A stretch of DNA of 64,000 bases, taken from NCBI GenBank assembly GCA_037074615.1, contig CM073562.1:12757001-12821000 (forward strand). Direction: 5' to 3'. Made by a program: the position numbers and the translations under genes. How positions within the stretch are numbered: position 1 is the first letter of the stretch; every line of letters starts with the position of its first letter. This document shows positions 33,456 through 44,405 of this stretch, in pieces. The notes beneath the pieces are model-generated. The model ran no database searches. It was not told where the DNA came from and saw nothing but the letters and a program-made list of their open reading frames with translations. The stretch is from Leucaena leucocephala (Eukaryota; Streptophyta; Magnoliopsida; Fabales; Fabaceae).

Positions 33456-36400
33456 CATATTAGATAAGGGAATTTGCTGCCAAGTGGCAGGCCAAAGCTT
33501 TGAGTGACAACGAGGACTTTATGACCGGATCCTTTCACACTAGGATTGAATGCCTCGATATGGGATTGCTGATTTGCTTCTGGGGACTTTGATTTATCTG
33601 GATCGTTGGATTTTATCAAATTATTAGACAAGAGACATTTCATTTTCAATATTTTGGACAATTAAGCCTGCTGTTAAAATTGAAAAAGATTGATGGAGGT
33701 AATTCAGCATGATTGTAAGAGAAGTTAAACTGCGCTCAAGTTGCTTATAATAACACTTATCAAACTTATATCATATTTTCACTTTACTAATTACATCCCT
33801 TTTGAATTAAATTTACATTGTAATGCATTCTTTGTAACATGTTAGAACCTTCAAAATCCGCATTTTGTCTTATGAATGAGATTTATAGGACACCCGGCAC
33901 GTCCGCCATGCACCACGACACATCTTCAGATCTAAAAGTGGTAGGAAGCAAATTGAAGGATATATTAGAGGCATGTATGCTTTTTACGTCTTGAATGTAC
34001 ATGAATATGTATGGTTGTCTTATGTTCCTCTCTTCAATCCTGTGAATTATAAACTAAAATAATGGGATTTACTGTCTTTGATCTGTCTGTCTGAAATAAA
34101 AGCAGGAGTATTATGCTATTGACAAAAAAAAAAAAAAAAAATTGGCCGCATAACAGTGGTGGTTTTCATATTGTGTTTTCCCTTTCTCAGAACTCTGATA
34201 CATCTCTGAGGAAAAGCGATGTTGTTGTTGAACTCTGTGACATCGTTGCTCCTAGTGGGGCCCGCCTAGCCGCCGCTGGGATTTTGGCCATTCTCAATAA
34301 AACAGGAAGGGACACAGTTAAGGCTGGGGACGAGTGCCAGTTAAATAAATTAACCGATATACTAACCATTTATATATTTTAGGATCCCTCATCATATCAG
34401 ATTCCTCATTCTTCCCTTCTTCATAAGCTAACAACTTTAGGTTTTGTGCTATAGGAATTGCAAGTGGTTTATACCACTCATACCTGTATTAGCCAATCTA
34501 ACACATATTTTCTCTGTGATAACACTATACTTTTTTTAGACTTAACCATTTCAATAGGCAGAAAATACTTCATTGTTTCTAAATCTTTTATTTTGAAGTT
34601 ATTATGCAAATATTGTTTAACTTTTCTTATCTTTGTTTTAGAGCTACCTGTGACCAATAAATCATCAACATAAACTAGTACAAATCTTATCTCTTTCCCA
34701 TACCTCTTATAAAAGAGTGAATAATCATGTTTACCTTGGGTGAATCCTCCTCGAATCAAGGCCCTAGACAGCTTAGCATCCCACTGTCTAGAGGTTTGTT
34801 TCAAGCCATACAATAATTTTTTTGAGCCTGCAAACTATATTCTCCCTTTTACTGTTAAAACCTTGAGGTATGGTCATGTAGATCTCTTCATCAAGATCTC
34901 CTTACAAGAAAGCATTATGGGCATCCATATGGTACAAATTCTAGTTATACAAGGCAATAAATTTAATTATTATCCTAATAGTTGTCATCTTTCCTTTCGG
35001 AGAGAATATTTTATGATAATCAATTCCCTCCCTTTGAATATATCCTTTAGCTACTAGTCTTACCTTGAATTTATCTATCTTTCCTTCTTAATCATATTTG
35101 ATTTTAAATATCCATTTGCATCCTATAGCCTTTCTACATCTTGGGAGTAAAACAATTTCCCATGTTCTATTATTTTCTAAAGCCTTTATTTCCAATTCAT
35201 AGCTCCAACCCACTTAGCATCCTTTATTGCTTCTTTATATGTTCTAGGTTCAACAAAAGAATCAATATGGCATAGATAACACATATATGATACAGAAATA
35301 TTAGGATAGGAGATGCAATTTTCAATAGGATACAAACACTTGCCTTTATTATGGTAAGGTCCCAAACCTGTAGAGGCAACCAGATTACATATATAGTCCT
35401 TGGACCGTATAGGTGGTCTTCTTTTCCGTTGTGATTGAGTACTAGGCTGCCCTGTTATATGAGACTCTTGATTATTCATGTATTGTTTATTATTTGTGTA
35501 ATTATTCTCTTCAGTATGTCATGTTACTTTACTCGATTTGCTACCTAAAGAGATTTCTTAAGCATAAAGATCTCGAAAAGGGTCTTTAATCACTTGTTGG
35601 TTCACTCCCCCTTGCTCACAACATTCCATTTTTCTAAATGGGAATGTATCCTCACAAAATATAACATGCCTACTTACTAAAATCTCTCTTGTTATTCAAA
35701 GCATTGCTTAAGCTGATTATTAAGAAGTTATGTTCCATTTTCACTTCTTACTTTCTTAATTTTAATTGAGAATTGATTTAAAATGCATGCAACAAAGTTC
35801 TTAAAATAAACAATAGTTTCTGATTTAGATTTCATCAAAAAAATCTAAACAGCTCTTGAATAATCATAAACTATTATAAGAAAATATTGTTGACTTTGAT
35901 GTGTGGGTGTTCTATATGGTCCCCACACATCCATGTGAATCAATTCAAATACAGAGACAGATTTAATGGAACTAGATGTGAAAGGAAGCCTTGTCTGTTT
36001 TGATTGAATGCAAATATCGCAAACTCTATTTGGTGACACATCCTTATTTTTTACAATATGTAAGTATCTCAATATAGGTAAAGGTGCATGTCCCAATCTA
36101 TTGTGTAACAACCATATATCTATGTCTTTCTCTAAATTTTGTATATCACGACTGGTGAAATTCAGAATGTCATGGTTCAACTTCAGCTTTAATATGTAAA
36201 GGTCATCTATGAGTCTACTAGTTGCCTTCACTTTCCCATCCTAAAAACCCTGTATAACACAATGATTAAGAAAAAATACCACCATGCAATGTTGTTTTCT
36301 AGTTAATTTAGGAACTGAAATTAGGTTGAATTTTAATTGAAAAGTATATAAGACATTGGTGAGCATGATCTTATTAGTGAGCCTAATACTACCTGAATGA

Positions 36401-37962
36401 GTCATATTTAATCTTTCTCCATTTGGTATTTGAATTATTTTAATGAAGCCGTCATTTTTCTTATAATCGTGGAAAAGCAACATATTTTCTATCATGTGAA
36501 TAGTGGCTCCTGAGTCTATTTCCTATGTTGTGTGTATTTTTGTGATCAATGAGATTAGTCAAACCTGTCGTTAGGATGTGTACGGTGACTTCAGCATCTT
36601 TCTTTAGAATCTCCAGGAGCCTATCGTATTGTTCCTTAGTGAAAGTTGGAGCTATTGTTGTACCAGCAGTGTTCACCAAGGCTTCTCCCTCATTGCAATT
36701 GTCAGTTCCTAGTTGGCTGGCTATAACATCTTGGCTTCTCCTAGTCTTATTTCCCTTAAAATCTGTAGGATATCCGACGATTTCCCAGCAGAACATCCTT
36801 AGTGTGGCCCTTCTTGTGGCAATAGGCACATTCAGGGAGTGGACCTCCTCATCCTCGTCCTCCACGTCTTCGATCCCCTCGACCCCTTCCTCTAGCGCTC
36901 TTCCTTCAACGGGGGTGCTTCTAGATGAGCTAGCATGGGATTTTTGTGCCTCATCCTCAGTTATTATAGCAAATGCTTGATTCACATAGGGAAGAGGGCT
37001 CATCATCAAGATTTGGCTCCTTGCTGTCCCAAAACAATCATTCGAAATTGGAGCAATTTTTGTTGTTTTATCATGTCAAAATACACTTTGGAAGTGTCGC
37101 ATTTACAAGACGGAATAGGGAACAGCATCGTCTGTTCTTCCCATAGTTCCTTCAACTTAGAGTAGTATGCTGAGATAGTCAGAGAATTTTGACGGAGGTT
37201 CCCAATTTCCTGATAGAGGAAGAAAATCTGTGAGCCAGTGACTTTATCAAACCTCTCCTTAAGATCGGTCTACACGAGATAAGCATCCTGATAAAAGATC
37301 ACACTACTTGCCAGTTCCCTAGAAATTGAATTAAGGATCCGCGAAAGAACAACTGCATTACACTGCTCCCACTATTCATGGAGGGATTCGTCGTGTGATT
37401 CTTTGGTGCAAGAACCGTAAGCCTAATTTACGCTTACCTCTTAAGGCGATCAGCATTGCACGAGACCAAACGGTGTAATTGTCGCTTCCCGTCAGTGTGT
37501 GTTGAATAATCGTGGCCCCTTGGGTTTCATATGGGTGGAGGAATAAGGGGTGAGTGAAGGTCAACTTATCGGCTGAGAGTTCATCTGATTCCTTCTTGGT
37601 AGCCATCGGTGTCTAGGCTGTCTGTCGGTGGTGCTGCTTGCCGAAACTTATGAATCTGATTCGAGTCCCTCTTTTGAACTAGATAGTGTTTCCTTCCGAG
37701 GCTTACTTATGTCACTGATTCTTTCAGCACATAGGACCCTCTACCGGAGTCTTTGATTACTGCTCGACAGAATCTGTAAATTCTATCATCAACCTTGCGA
37801 TCAGTGAACCTTTCTTCTTGGTTCTGTTGGCGTAGCAATTCCAGAGGCTTTGTCTCTGTACGAGTCTTCCCTATTCTTGCTTTTCCAGTCAGGTTGTGGT
37901 GGTTTCTCTGGCGTTTTCTTGACTTTGGGCCCTTATGCAATGATAAACCTTCCCAGTGTCAA

Positions 37963-37976
37963 CCGCTTTGATACCA
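37963..37976 (-). promoter_or_regulatory. Copia primer binding site
   Basis: On the minus strand TGGTATCAAAGCGG follows the CA end of the LTR directly. This is the usual plant copia site complementary to the 3' part of initiator methionine tRNA. Confidence 0.85.
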
Positions 37977-38156
37977 TGATGACTTACGCAGCACAGGGAA
38001 AACGATCTCTGCTACTCCATCTTGAAATAATATTTCAATATTTGACACCCTAAATCAGTAGCAAGTCCTGCATATATATACCTAACAATACATTATCCGA
38101 AGCCCATTTGTTATACATAATTTATGGGCCTTGGGCTTAAACTCCTAATGCTAACA
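37977..38156 (-). repeat. 5' LTR of the copia element
   Basis: 180 bp, beginning TGTTAGCATTAGG and ending CATCA just before the primer site, so it has TG...CA ends. A TATATATATG box lies inside near 38070. No second LTR is found in the window. Confidence 0.8.
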
Positions 38157-38447
38157 ATCTCACTCTCAGTATTTGGGAGTGGATGGCTTGTGAGAAAATA
38201 AAAGTTAATCCCACACTGAAGAAAAGTGCAAAAGTTTCACTTTTGTGTCTACCATGTAGATCCCAGAGTGGCCATTGTTGCTGCTCCTTTGCAGATGGTT
38301 AGGGCATTGGATCTCTCCTATGTTGAAGAAAACAGAGAGATGTGAACTATACTTTTGGGTAGTTCCTGTTGGCAGATGGAGTGAATCAGGACTTTAATGT
38401 ACACACAGGGCTATTACTATCACCATCATCATTGTTGTTGTTTGTAT

Positions 38448-38463
38448 TATTATTATTATTATT
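38448..38463. repeat. (TTA)n microsatellite
   Basis: TATTATTATTATTATTAT run near the 3' edge of the receptor-kinase fragment at 38479. Confidence 0.85.
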
Positions 38464-38478
38464 AAAATGATGCTGTCA

Positions 38479-38900
38479 AGCATTATCAATATCCAATCTA
38501 CTTTCCCTTTCTGAATTCTTATGAGGAGAATCACAGCATCAAAGATTCTGACTTCTTTTTCTTGGTAACTAAAATGGGTCTGCACCTAAACAATATGTTA
38601 GAGATTTAGTAATATGAGATATTAAGTTTTACATTAAATAATATATAGAGAATTTAAGATATTTGAGTTCTTTTTTCATCTCAATTGCTAATTTTTGGGG
38701 TAGTTTCCTATTCTAATTAGATTTCTATCACAGTCTTGGCAACGCCTCCCTGCGAGAAGGCCTATTAAACACATTTCATCTACATAGCATGTTTCCTTAA
38801 TTTCTTCATTTTTGCACTTGAAGGTGAAAATCCCATTAGAGTCTCAAGTTATTTATGCCTGTCAGGAAATAAATTGGGTAGAAATATTGTGCAAAAGCTA
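38479..38900 (-). pseudogene. LRR receptor-kinase pseudogene fragment, C-terminal kinase exon and intron
   Basis: Aligns to the 3' end of the intact receptor kinase at 40.5 kb. ATCCAATCTACTTTCCCT (38490) equals the sequence at 40560, and CATCAAAGATTC occurs in both. CATTTCATCTACATAGCATG then TTTCCTTAATTTCTTC (38770-38810) matches 40745-40785, and the intron word AGAAATATTGTGCAAA near 38880 matches AGAAATATGGTGCAAA near 41015. About 130 bp of the kinase C-lobe between these blocks are deleted and no frame remains open. It is a dead tandem copy of the neighbouring gene. Confidence 0.8.
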
Positions 38901-39018
38901 AAAAGTGTTTTCATAAGATATAAGAAATATTAATGTGATATCTCTAATAAATGGAAAACTTAATGCCCTGTATAGACTTGTATAGAATACTCTAGGGGCA
39001 AAGTAATCCCCTTGTATA

Positions 39019-39038
39019 GGGGAGGGGGAGGGGGAGGG
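39019..39038 (+). other. Potential G-quadruplex motif
   Basis: Four G-runs of 4, 5, 5 and 3 separated by single A residues (GGGGAGGGGGAGGGGGAGGG). Very unusual in this AT-rich context and a textbook parallel quadruplex pattern. It is followed by GGTTCAATCC, a B-box-like word, so it may belong to a tRNA-derived SINE. Confidence 0.8.
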
Positions 39039-39082
39039 TTCAATCCTTCACAGGGCTGGTTTGGCCTCCTTTTCAACAAAAA

Positions 39083-39105
39083 ACACACACACACACACAC
39101 ACACA
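39083..39105. repeat. (CA)n microsatellite
   Basis: About eleven CA units. Confidence 0.93.
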
Positions 39106-39649
39106 GAATACTCTATACAAAAGCCATAATGAATAGTCGAATATGTCTAATGAAACTTGGATCTTAAATCCATTTGAATACGCCAAGCAAACTTAGGAGT
39201 GTTCATATTTTCACTATAATGATTACATTTTGTTTGAATTAAATTCACATTGTAATGCATTAATTTCCTTGTTTCTTGTTAGTGATTTTTATAACAAAGG
39301 CTGTTTTTGGGGCTAAACAGAGCAAACAAATAGATGGAAACGGTGAAGCCACATGGTTACTGGTGTCTCACAGTTTTATCCAAAGTGGGGAAGCCCCCAT
39401 GGTTTTTATACAGAATTGCTTAACCTGGTAAAGAAAATAATACTGCAACCATTGATTCTGCTCCTTTGTAGATAAGTATGGCATTGTTTCCCTCCTGTGT
39501 TACAGATTTTTAACTAAAACTCTCGATTACTTGCTGTTGGCAACTGAAGAAAATCAGAACTTTCATGTTCATTTATTATTTTTGTTGTTGCCCGGTGGTG
39601 GTGTTAGTATGTAAAGCAAAGTTTTTTTCCTTACAACAATTTTTAGGAA

Positions 39650-39890
39650 GGGGTTAGATTCACCTGCAATCTAAGGATAGGGCAAAATCCCCCTTCTTTT
39701 TAGACGATATCCATGTCAGGTAAAATGAACCGTCTATTATCTCAAGCATAAACCTAGGCACCAAAAATTAAGATATCTTCTAAAACGTTGCGATTTGAAC
39801 TATAATAAAATAGTACTCCTTAAAGATCGAACACGTTTTAAATAATCGCATGTCTTACTCTTTTGCCAATTGAACCCATTGATGATAAGT
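39650..39890 (+). repeat. Dispersed repeat R3
   Basis: Begins AGGAAGGGGTTAGATTCACC and ends near GCATGTCTTACTCTTTTGCC followed by AATTGAACCCA. It matches 51255-51495 almost end to end. Also present, more diverged, at 16905-17065, 17270-17395 (inverted) and 53195-53470. No coding capacity; class unknown. Confidence 0.65.
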
Positions 39891-40166
39891 TATGTAAAAT
39901 AAAGTTGAGTGAAGTGTGTAGAGTATGTGAAAACTATGAGCTATAAAAGGAGAAAATTGGGCTTAAAATTTGCAATATAACTTGTGGGGATAATGGAGTG
40001 GGAGATTATGGGATTGCTGAGTATTATTCTTAATAATTATTTGAAATGGAACATATAGTGGTAAGCTAAAAAATTTTAACATATATTACATGAACATCTC
40101 TTTATTTCACATATAGTGATATTATTATACAACTTTAAGTTACATAATCAACTAGTTCACTTCTTT

Positions 40167-40315
40167 TTAGAATAGTGTCTTAGTACACAATACTCTCATA
40201 AAATAGGGTTTAGGAAGGAATAGATATATGCATCATAATCCCTGTAACTATAGAGACTATTTTTAAGATTTAAACTTGTGATTTTCGAGTCCCATGAGAG
40301 CAACCTTATCTTATG
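40167..40315 (+). mobile_element. Au-like SINE
   Basis: AATAGGGTTTAGGAAGGAAT AGATATATGCATC, then ACTATAGAGACTATTTTTAA and GATTTAAACTTGTGATTTTC followed by CATGAGAGCAACCTTA. These follow the Au SINE consensus as I remember it. The GATTTAAACTTGTGA stretch corresponds to a decayed B box-like region. It lies about 230 bp downstream of the receptor-kinase stop codon. Confidence 0.65.
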
Positions 40316-40541
40316 TACTTCTCTTTTTAAGGAGAAAAATCATTTTCCACTTGTCTCTTCCTTAAAAGCCTGAGCTATTTGGAAGTTGAAATGGAACCAA
40401 TCTGACAAACTCTCTAAGTCCCAAGCATCTTAAATCAGTTGTTCTTTTACTTCCATCAACACCAGATTCTGACTTTGTAGAAACTGATATTTTTTTTGCA
40501 TTACCTGAAAGGATTTACTTCACCATTGAAAGCCAAGGATG

Positions 40542-43500
40542 CTATAAATCATCATCACTATCCAATCTACTTTCCCTCTTTGAATTTTTCAGCAGAGGAA
40601 AAACATCAAAGATTCCAGGACTCCTTTCTCTGTCACCATACATGTCCCGGCAACGAAGCAGTATCTGCAGAACCTCCTTCATGGAAGGCCTACTAGCCGG
40701 TAGTATTGCAGTACACATCACCCCAAGTTTGAACACGCGGCATATTTCATCCATATAGCATGCTTCCTTAATTTCTTCGTCTAGAACTTCTTCCACATCA
40801 CCACCCAACTGCACGTGACGCCATGCCCATTCCGCGAGAGATGAGTGTTCATCCCCACGATTTGCTTCTTTTCCGGTTGTTAGTTCCAGCAACACCACCC
40901 CAAAGCTATACACATCGATCTTTTCATTGATTTTTGTCGTTTGAATGTATTCTGCATTTCAAAGTGAAAATTCATGGTAGATTATTGAAACTTATAAAAA
41001 CTTGAAAGAGATAGAAATATGGTGCAAATAATTCACCTGGTGCGATATAGCCAAATGATCCAGCTACAGCCGACATGGTGAGTTCGCTCGGCTTGATTAA
41101 TAATCTTGCTAGACCGAAGTCTGCGACTTTCGCATTGAACTCAGAATCCATAAGGATGTTACTTGTTTTGATATCACGATGAACAACAGGAGGAAAGCAA
41201 TCATGGTGCATATAGGTAAGGCCTTGTGCAGCTCCAATGGCTATCCCCAATCTTTTCTGCCAATCAAGAACGAAATTATGGTTTATCCTATTCTTCTTGT
41301 TCAACCAGCGATCGAGGCTATTGTTTTCTAGATATTCATACACGAGCAGCAAAGAATCCTCGTTTGACATACAACACAAGAGCTTCACAATATTTTTGTG
41401 TCGAATGTTGCTCAAAATCTTAACTTCTGCTAGGAATGCATCCTCAAGTTTCTGCTCCCACTTCTTGTTACTCAATATCTTCTTCACGGCGACATAGCCA
41501 AAATCAACGACAGCAACTTGGTATACCGTACCATACCCACCTTGGCCTATAATATTATGATCCGTCAACGATGACACGATGTTCATCCCCGAGAAACTTA
41601 GGCTCTGAAAGTAAGTCAACTTCCACGAAGTATCCAATTCTCGCTTTCTCGATTTGTATACTCTGAAAATCAAAAGTAAAACCCCGAAAACTGCTAAAGA
41701 TGCCACTACCACTAGGCATATGATCAAAGCGAGAGTCACAGATGATCTCTTGTGTAACCTTTGAAGCTCAGAACCGGAATTGCATAAGGGAAGGTTTAGC
41801 TTTTTGGTATTAGCACAGATACCGGAATTGTTTAGAAAGCTGTCGGAATAAGCAAGGTTTTCGAATTCACTAGGAATCTTCCCGGTGAAAAGATTTGAGG
41901 AGAGATTAAGGTTTGTGAGTGTCATTGACAATGTACCAAGTTGAGGAGGAACATGACCTGATAGCTGATTATTTGACAAGTCTAGTTCTGAAAGTACCCG
42001 TAAACTATCGATCGAATCCGGGATTTGTCCAGAGAGTTGATTGTGGCTCAAATCTAGAGCATAGAGAGAACTCCAAGATATGAATTCTGATGGAAGTGGC
42101 CCTGTAAGCTGGTTTTGATCAAGCAACAACTTTGTTAGCTTAGGAAGATTCGTTAGCTCCAGTGGAATACTTCCATTGAAGAGATTCTTACTAGCTTCAA
42201 ACACAAACAGATTCTTCAATGTAGATACTCCTTGTGGAATTCGACCAGAGAATTCATTGTTGCTTATGGACAAACGTGAAAGATTCCAAGCGAATCTTTG
42301 AGGTAGCTCGCCGGTGAACTTGTTGTCGTTGATCGTTAAACTCGTCAAATTATATAGCGTCCAAAGGCCTCCGGGGATTTCGCCAAAAAAACTATTATTT
42401 TGAAGAAGAAAGTGTTGCAGGCTATTGCAGCTCCCTAGCGATTCTGATAGCTCACCAGTTAGATTGTTGTCAAAAGCACTTACTCCAACTAACCTGCCAT
42501 TGTAACATAAATCCTCTGGCAATTCTCCCGTCAGTCTATTGGAAGCAATCTGAAAGGTTTCGAGTGGCGAATAACGACCGAAGTAAGGAGGAAGAGAACC
42601 AGAGAGATTGTTTTGAAAAACCATGAAATCTACAAGAGCTGGTAGATGAGCAAGGTTTTCAGGTATCTCTCCTGATAGTTGATTCATATCCAGTCTCAAA
42701 CCTCTTAGGTTTTTCAGCTTCCCAAAACCATCTGGGATTTTCCCAGTAAGATCATTCCTTGAAACATCGAGCACAATCAGATTCAAAGCTTCGATTTCTG
42801 TCGGTAATTCCCCAGATAGCTTGTTTTTCCAAAGCTGCAATTTGCTTAAATTCTTCAGAGTAAACAAACCTCTGGGGATTTGCCCACTTAAGCCATTCTG
42901 GCATAAATCCAATTCCTCCAAACTCTCCATTTCTTCAATACTTTCTGGAATTTTCCCGATCAAATTCATGGAGAACATCCAAAGGGTTTTCACTTTTTTC
43001 AACTTGGTGAAGCTCAACGGGAACTGGGTAGGAGGCAGATCGTTGTTTTTACCCAGGTGTAAGAATTCAAGATTGGACAAGTCGCTTATTTCATCTGGGA
43101 CACTGAAGTTAAATTTACACAAGTAAAGTTGAAGATTTCTCAGCTCCTTCAACCTTCCTATGCTCGCCGGAATTTCGCCGGAGAAATAGTTGGCACCCAG
43201 GCTAAGAAAACGCAGGTTGGCCAATCGATCGATGTCGTTTGGAATCGGACCCACAAAACTGTTCTGAGAGAGATCGAGATGCTCAAGCTTGGAGCAGTTA
43301 TAGAGAAATTTCGGGAACTCCCCAGAAAAGTAATTAAACTGAAAATCAATAGAGGTGAGATTTTTGAGGTCACAGATGAAAGGAGGTATCGTTACGGTGA
43401 TGTTAAAGTCAGAAAAATCTAGATCGGTGACAGAGTTATCGGTGCAGCTAATCCCAGGCCAAGAACAATGAGAGGAATTCAACGGGACCCACTGATTGAG

Positions 43501-43626
43501 GAATGGATGAAAGTGTTGTTTTACGTTGAGTAGGATGGCATGTTCTTTATCATACAGATGAGACTGAATCTGAGCATCACTCAGAACAATAAAGAAGAAG
43601 AAAATGGAGTAAAAGTGATGTGGCAT
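40542..43626 (-). CDS. LRR receptor-like serine/threonine kinase, subfamily XI (HAESA/HSL-type), complete, 2 exons
   Basis: Predicted 999 residues. Exons 41037-43626 and 40542-40951, joined at a GT-AG intron inside the APE motif, the position common in this family. Signal peptide about 1-19 (IFFFFIVLSDAQ); an N-terminal LRR cap with CSWPGISC; about twenty plant-type LRRs (LxxLxLxxNxLSGxIP) to about 600; transmembrane segment about 632-654; kinase from about 690. Kinase residues present: GQGGYG (about 694), K in VAVKK (about 715), HRD (about 816), DFG (about 836), APE across the intron. It is an RD kinase, so catalytically competent. Such plasma-membrane receptors perceive peptide ligands; the closest family I recall is Arabidopsis At5g25930/HSL. 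The ligand cannot be inferred. Part of a minus-strand cluster with related pieces at 38.5, 54-55.6 and 62.8-64 kb. Confidence 0.94.
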
Positions 43627-44235
43627 TTTGGCAAGAAATTAGGGTTTAACTCACCAAATTATTGCTCCAGGGAAGAAGGAGAAGAAGAAGATATAGTAGA
43701 TGTATTTACAGGGTACAATCCTCGAATTTGGCTGAAGACTCAGAAAAGAGAGTCAATGCCACTCCCAGAGTGGCCCCGAAGTGGCAAGTGAAAGATAAAC
43801 CAGAAGGTCCAAAACCATCATTGATTGATTGATTGATTGATGATGATATGGTAAATCGATTATGGCCATTATAAGAATCTGAAGTTGTATGGAATAGCGC
43901 AAAAGAAAGTTTATAAATTCCTTGAAGGAAAGATTAGATGGTTTTTTTCTTTATATTTGTTACTCAAGAAGTAAAGAAGAGGAGATACAATGGAAACTGA
44001 TCTCTTTACACTCCCGAAGTTTGTCTTCAAACCCACGTGGCGAGAATTGGTAGGAAATTATTTTAGTGGTGGGAGATGAATGGAGTTAAATTATGGAGCA
44101 ACTTGGGATTCTTAATTGTTTTTTGTTGTTTAATGATGAGCGGAGCCCATAGATTCAAGTGGTGAAGCAGCCAAGCAGCACGCCATTGTTGAAGATTGAA
44201 GTTTGAACGCATCATGTTTGAGATATTTCGACAGT
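43627..44235. promoter_or_regulatory. Upstream region of the receptor-kinase gene
   Basis: Lies 5' of the minus-strand start codon at 43626. Contains a GAA-rich tract (43673-43691; TTC-rich in the sense direction) and an ATTG tetranucleotide run (43821-43840). No clear TATA box was identified. Beyond it, 44236-44332 is shared with 60926-61003. Confidence 0.4.
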
Positions 44236-44332
44236 AAAAAAGACAAAAGATGTCGACGTAAAGCTGGGCAGTGGAAGACCTTGACTTACGCAACAAAACA
44301 TTAACAGCAACCCATTTGTTATCCTTTACGAG
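44236..44332. repeat. Segment shared with 60926-61003
   Basis: GACAAAAGATGTCGACGTAA, AGCTGGGCAGTGGAAGACCT, then CAGCAACCCATTTGTTATCC match GACAAAAGATGCAAG, AGTTGGGCAAAGGGAAGACT and AAAACCCATTTCTTATTC at 60.9-61.0 kb. It lies about 600 bp upstream of the intact receptor kinase, so both are probably remnants of the duplicated gene's upstream region. Confidence 0.65.
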
Positions 44333-44379
44333 TTCGTTCTACTGTCGCTGGCGTTCCCATTTCCGTGCTCATCGGTCCG

Positions 44380-44405
44380 CACCCAAAACGTTGTCGTTTT
44401 GGGTG
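44380..44405. repeat. Perfect short inverted repeat
   Basis: Arms CACCCAAAACG and CGTTTTGGGTG (11 bp each, perfect) around TTGT. It resembles the AAAACG/CGTTTT palindromic words found near some plant promoters. It lies about 750 bp upstream of the receptor kinase. Confidence 0.7.

Larger units (their letters stand above)
31038..34342 (+). pseudogene. Hexokinase pseudogene (HXK1-like), truncated at both ends
   Basis: Six recognisable exon remnants in order: 31038-31100 (VGEDVV, then NMCVSAL); about 31723-31848 (VNDTVGTLA, then AVILGTGTNAA and IPKWQGLLPK); 31983-32080 (INMEWGNF, SSHLP, LNPRDQ); 32150-32280 (IFEKMISGMYLGEIVRRVLL); 33888-33972 (SAMHHDTSSDLKVVGSKLKD); 34189-34342 (VVVELCDIV, GARLAAAGI, GRDTVK). 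They match the C-terminal half of plant hexokinase, which phosphorylates glucose and, in HXK1, also acts as a sugar sensor. It is broken by a TGA after LLPK, loss of about eleven codons between TLA and AVIL, and a GC in place of the donor after 33970. The N-terminal half, including the phosphate-1 loop and sugar-binding region, and the last exon are missing. A 257-bp LINE and other repeats sit in its introns; the copia element abuts its 3' end. Confidence 0.88.
34343..38156 (-). mobile_element. Truncated Ty1/copia retrotransposon
   Basis: Order on the minus strand: 5' LTR (37977-38156), tRNA-primer site (37963-37976), gag start at 37606 (HPLFLHPYETQG, LTGSDNYTVWSRAM), a gag remnant with CWEIVGYPTDFKG near 36780, GAG-pre-integrase (WLLHNRLGHAPLPILRYL, near 36100) with integrase HMDVWGPYRTP near 35930, then reverse transcriptase (YGLKQTSRQWDAKLSRALI and catalytic YVDDLL near 34660). 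The element stops at the start of RNase H (RLIYLT, about 34343-34365). The remaining RNase H domain and the 3' LTR are absent, and stops and frameshifts interrupt the polyprotein, so it cannot move by itself. It directly abuts the hexokinase pseudogene. Confidence 0.88.
38901..40166. other. Gene-free DNA between two receptor-kinase copies
   Basis: Contains a G-rich run (39019-39038), a CA microsatellite (39083-39105), a short segment near 39200-39265 shared with 33765-33830, and R3 repeat (39650-39890). A segment near 39440-39590 resembles 38275-38440 (CTGCTCCTTTGxAGAT word, then TTGTTGTTG run), presumably the shared 3' flank of the duplicated receptor-kinase genes. Confidence 0.5.

Noticed and set aside
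34113..34382. 89-codon plus-strand frame as a stand-alone gene.
   Set aside because: It is the last surviving exon of the hexokinase pseudogene read through into copia sequence.
36549..36980. 143-codon plus-strand frame.
   Set aside because: Antisense of copia gag; serine-rich composition comes from the acidic gag region on the other strand.
44063..44296. 77-codon minus-strand frame upstream of the receptor kinase.
   Set aside because: No family motif; it overlaps a segment shared with 60.9 kb that shows no matching open frame.
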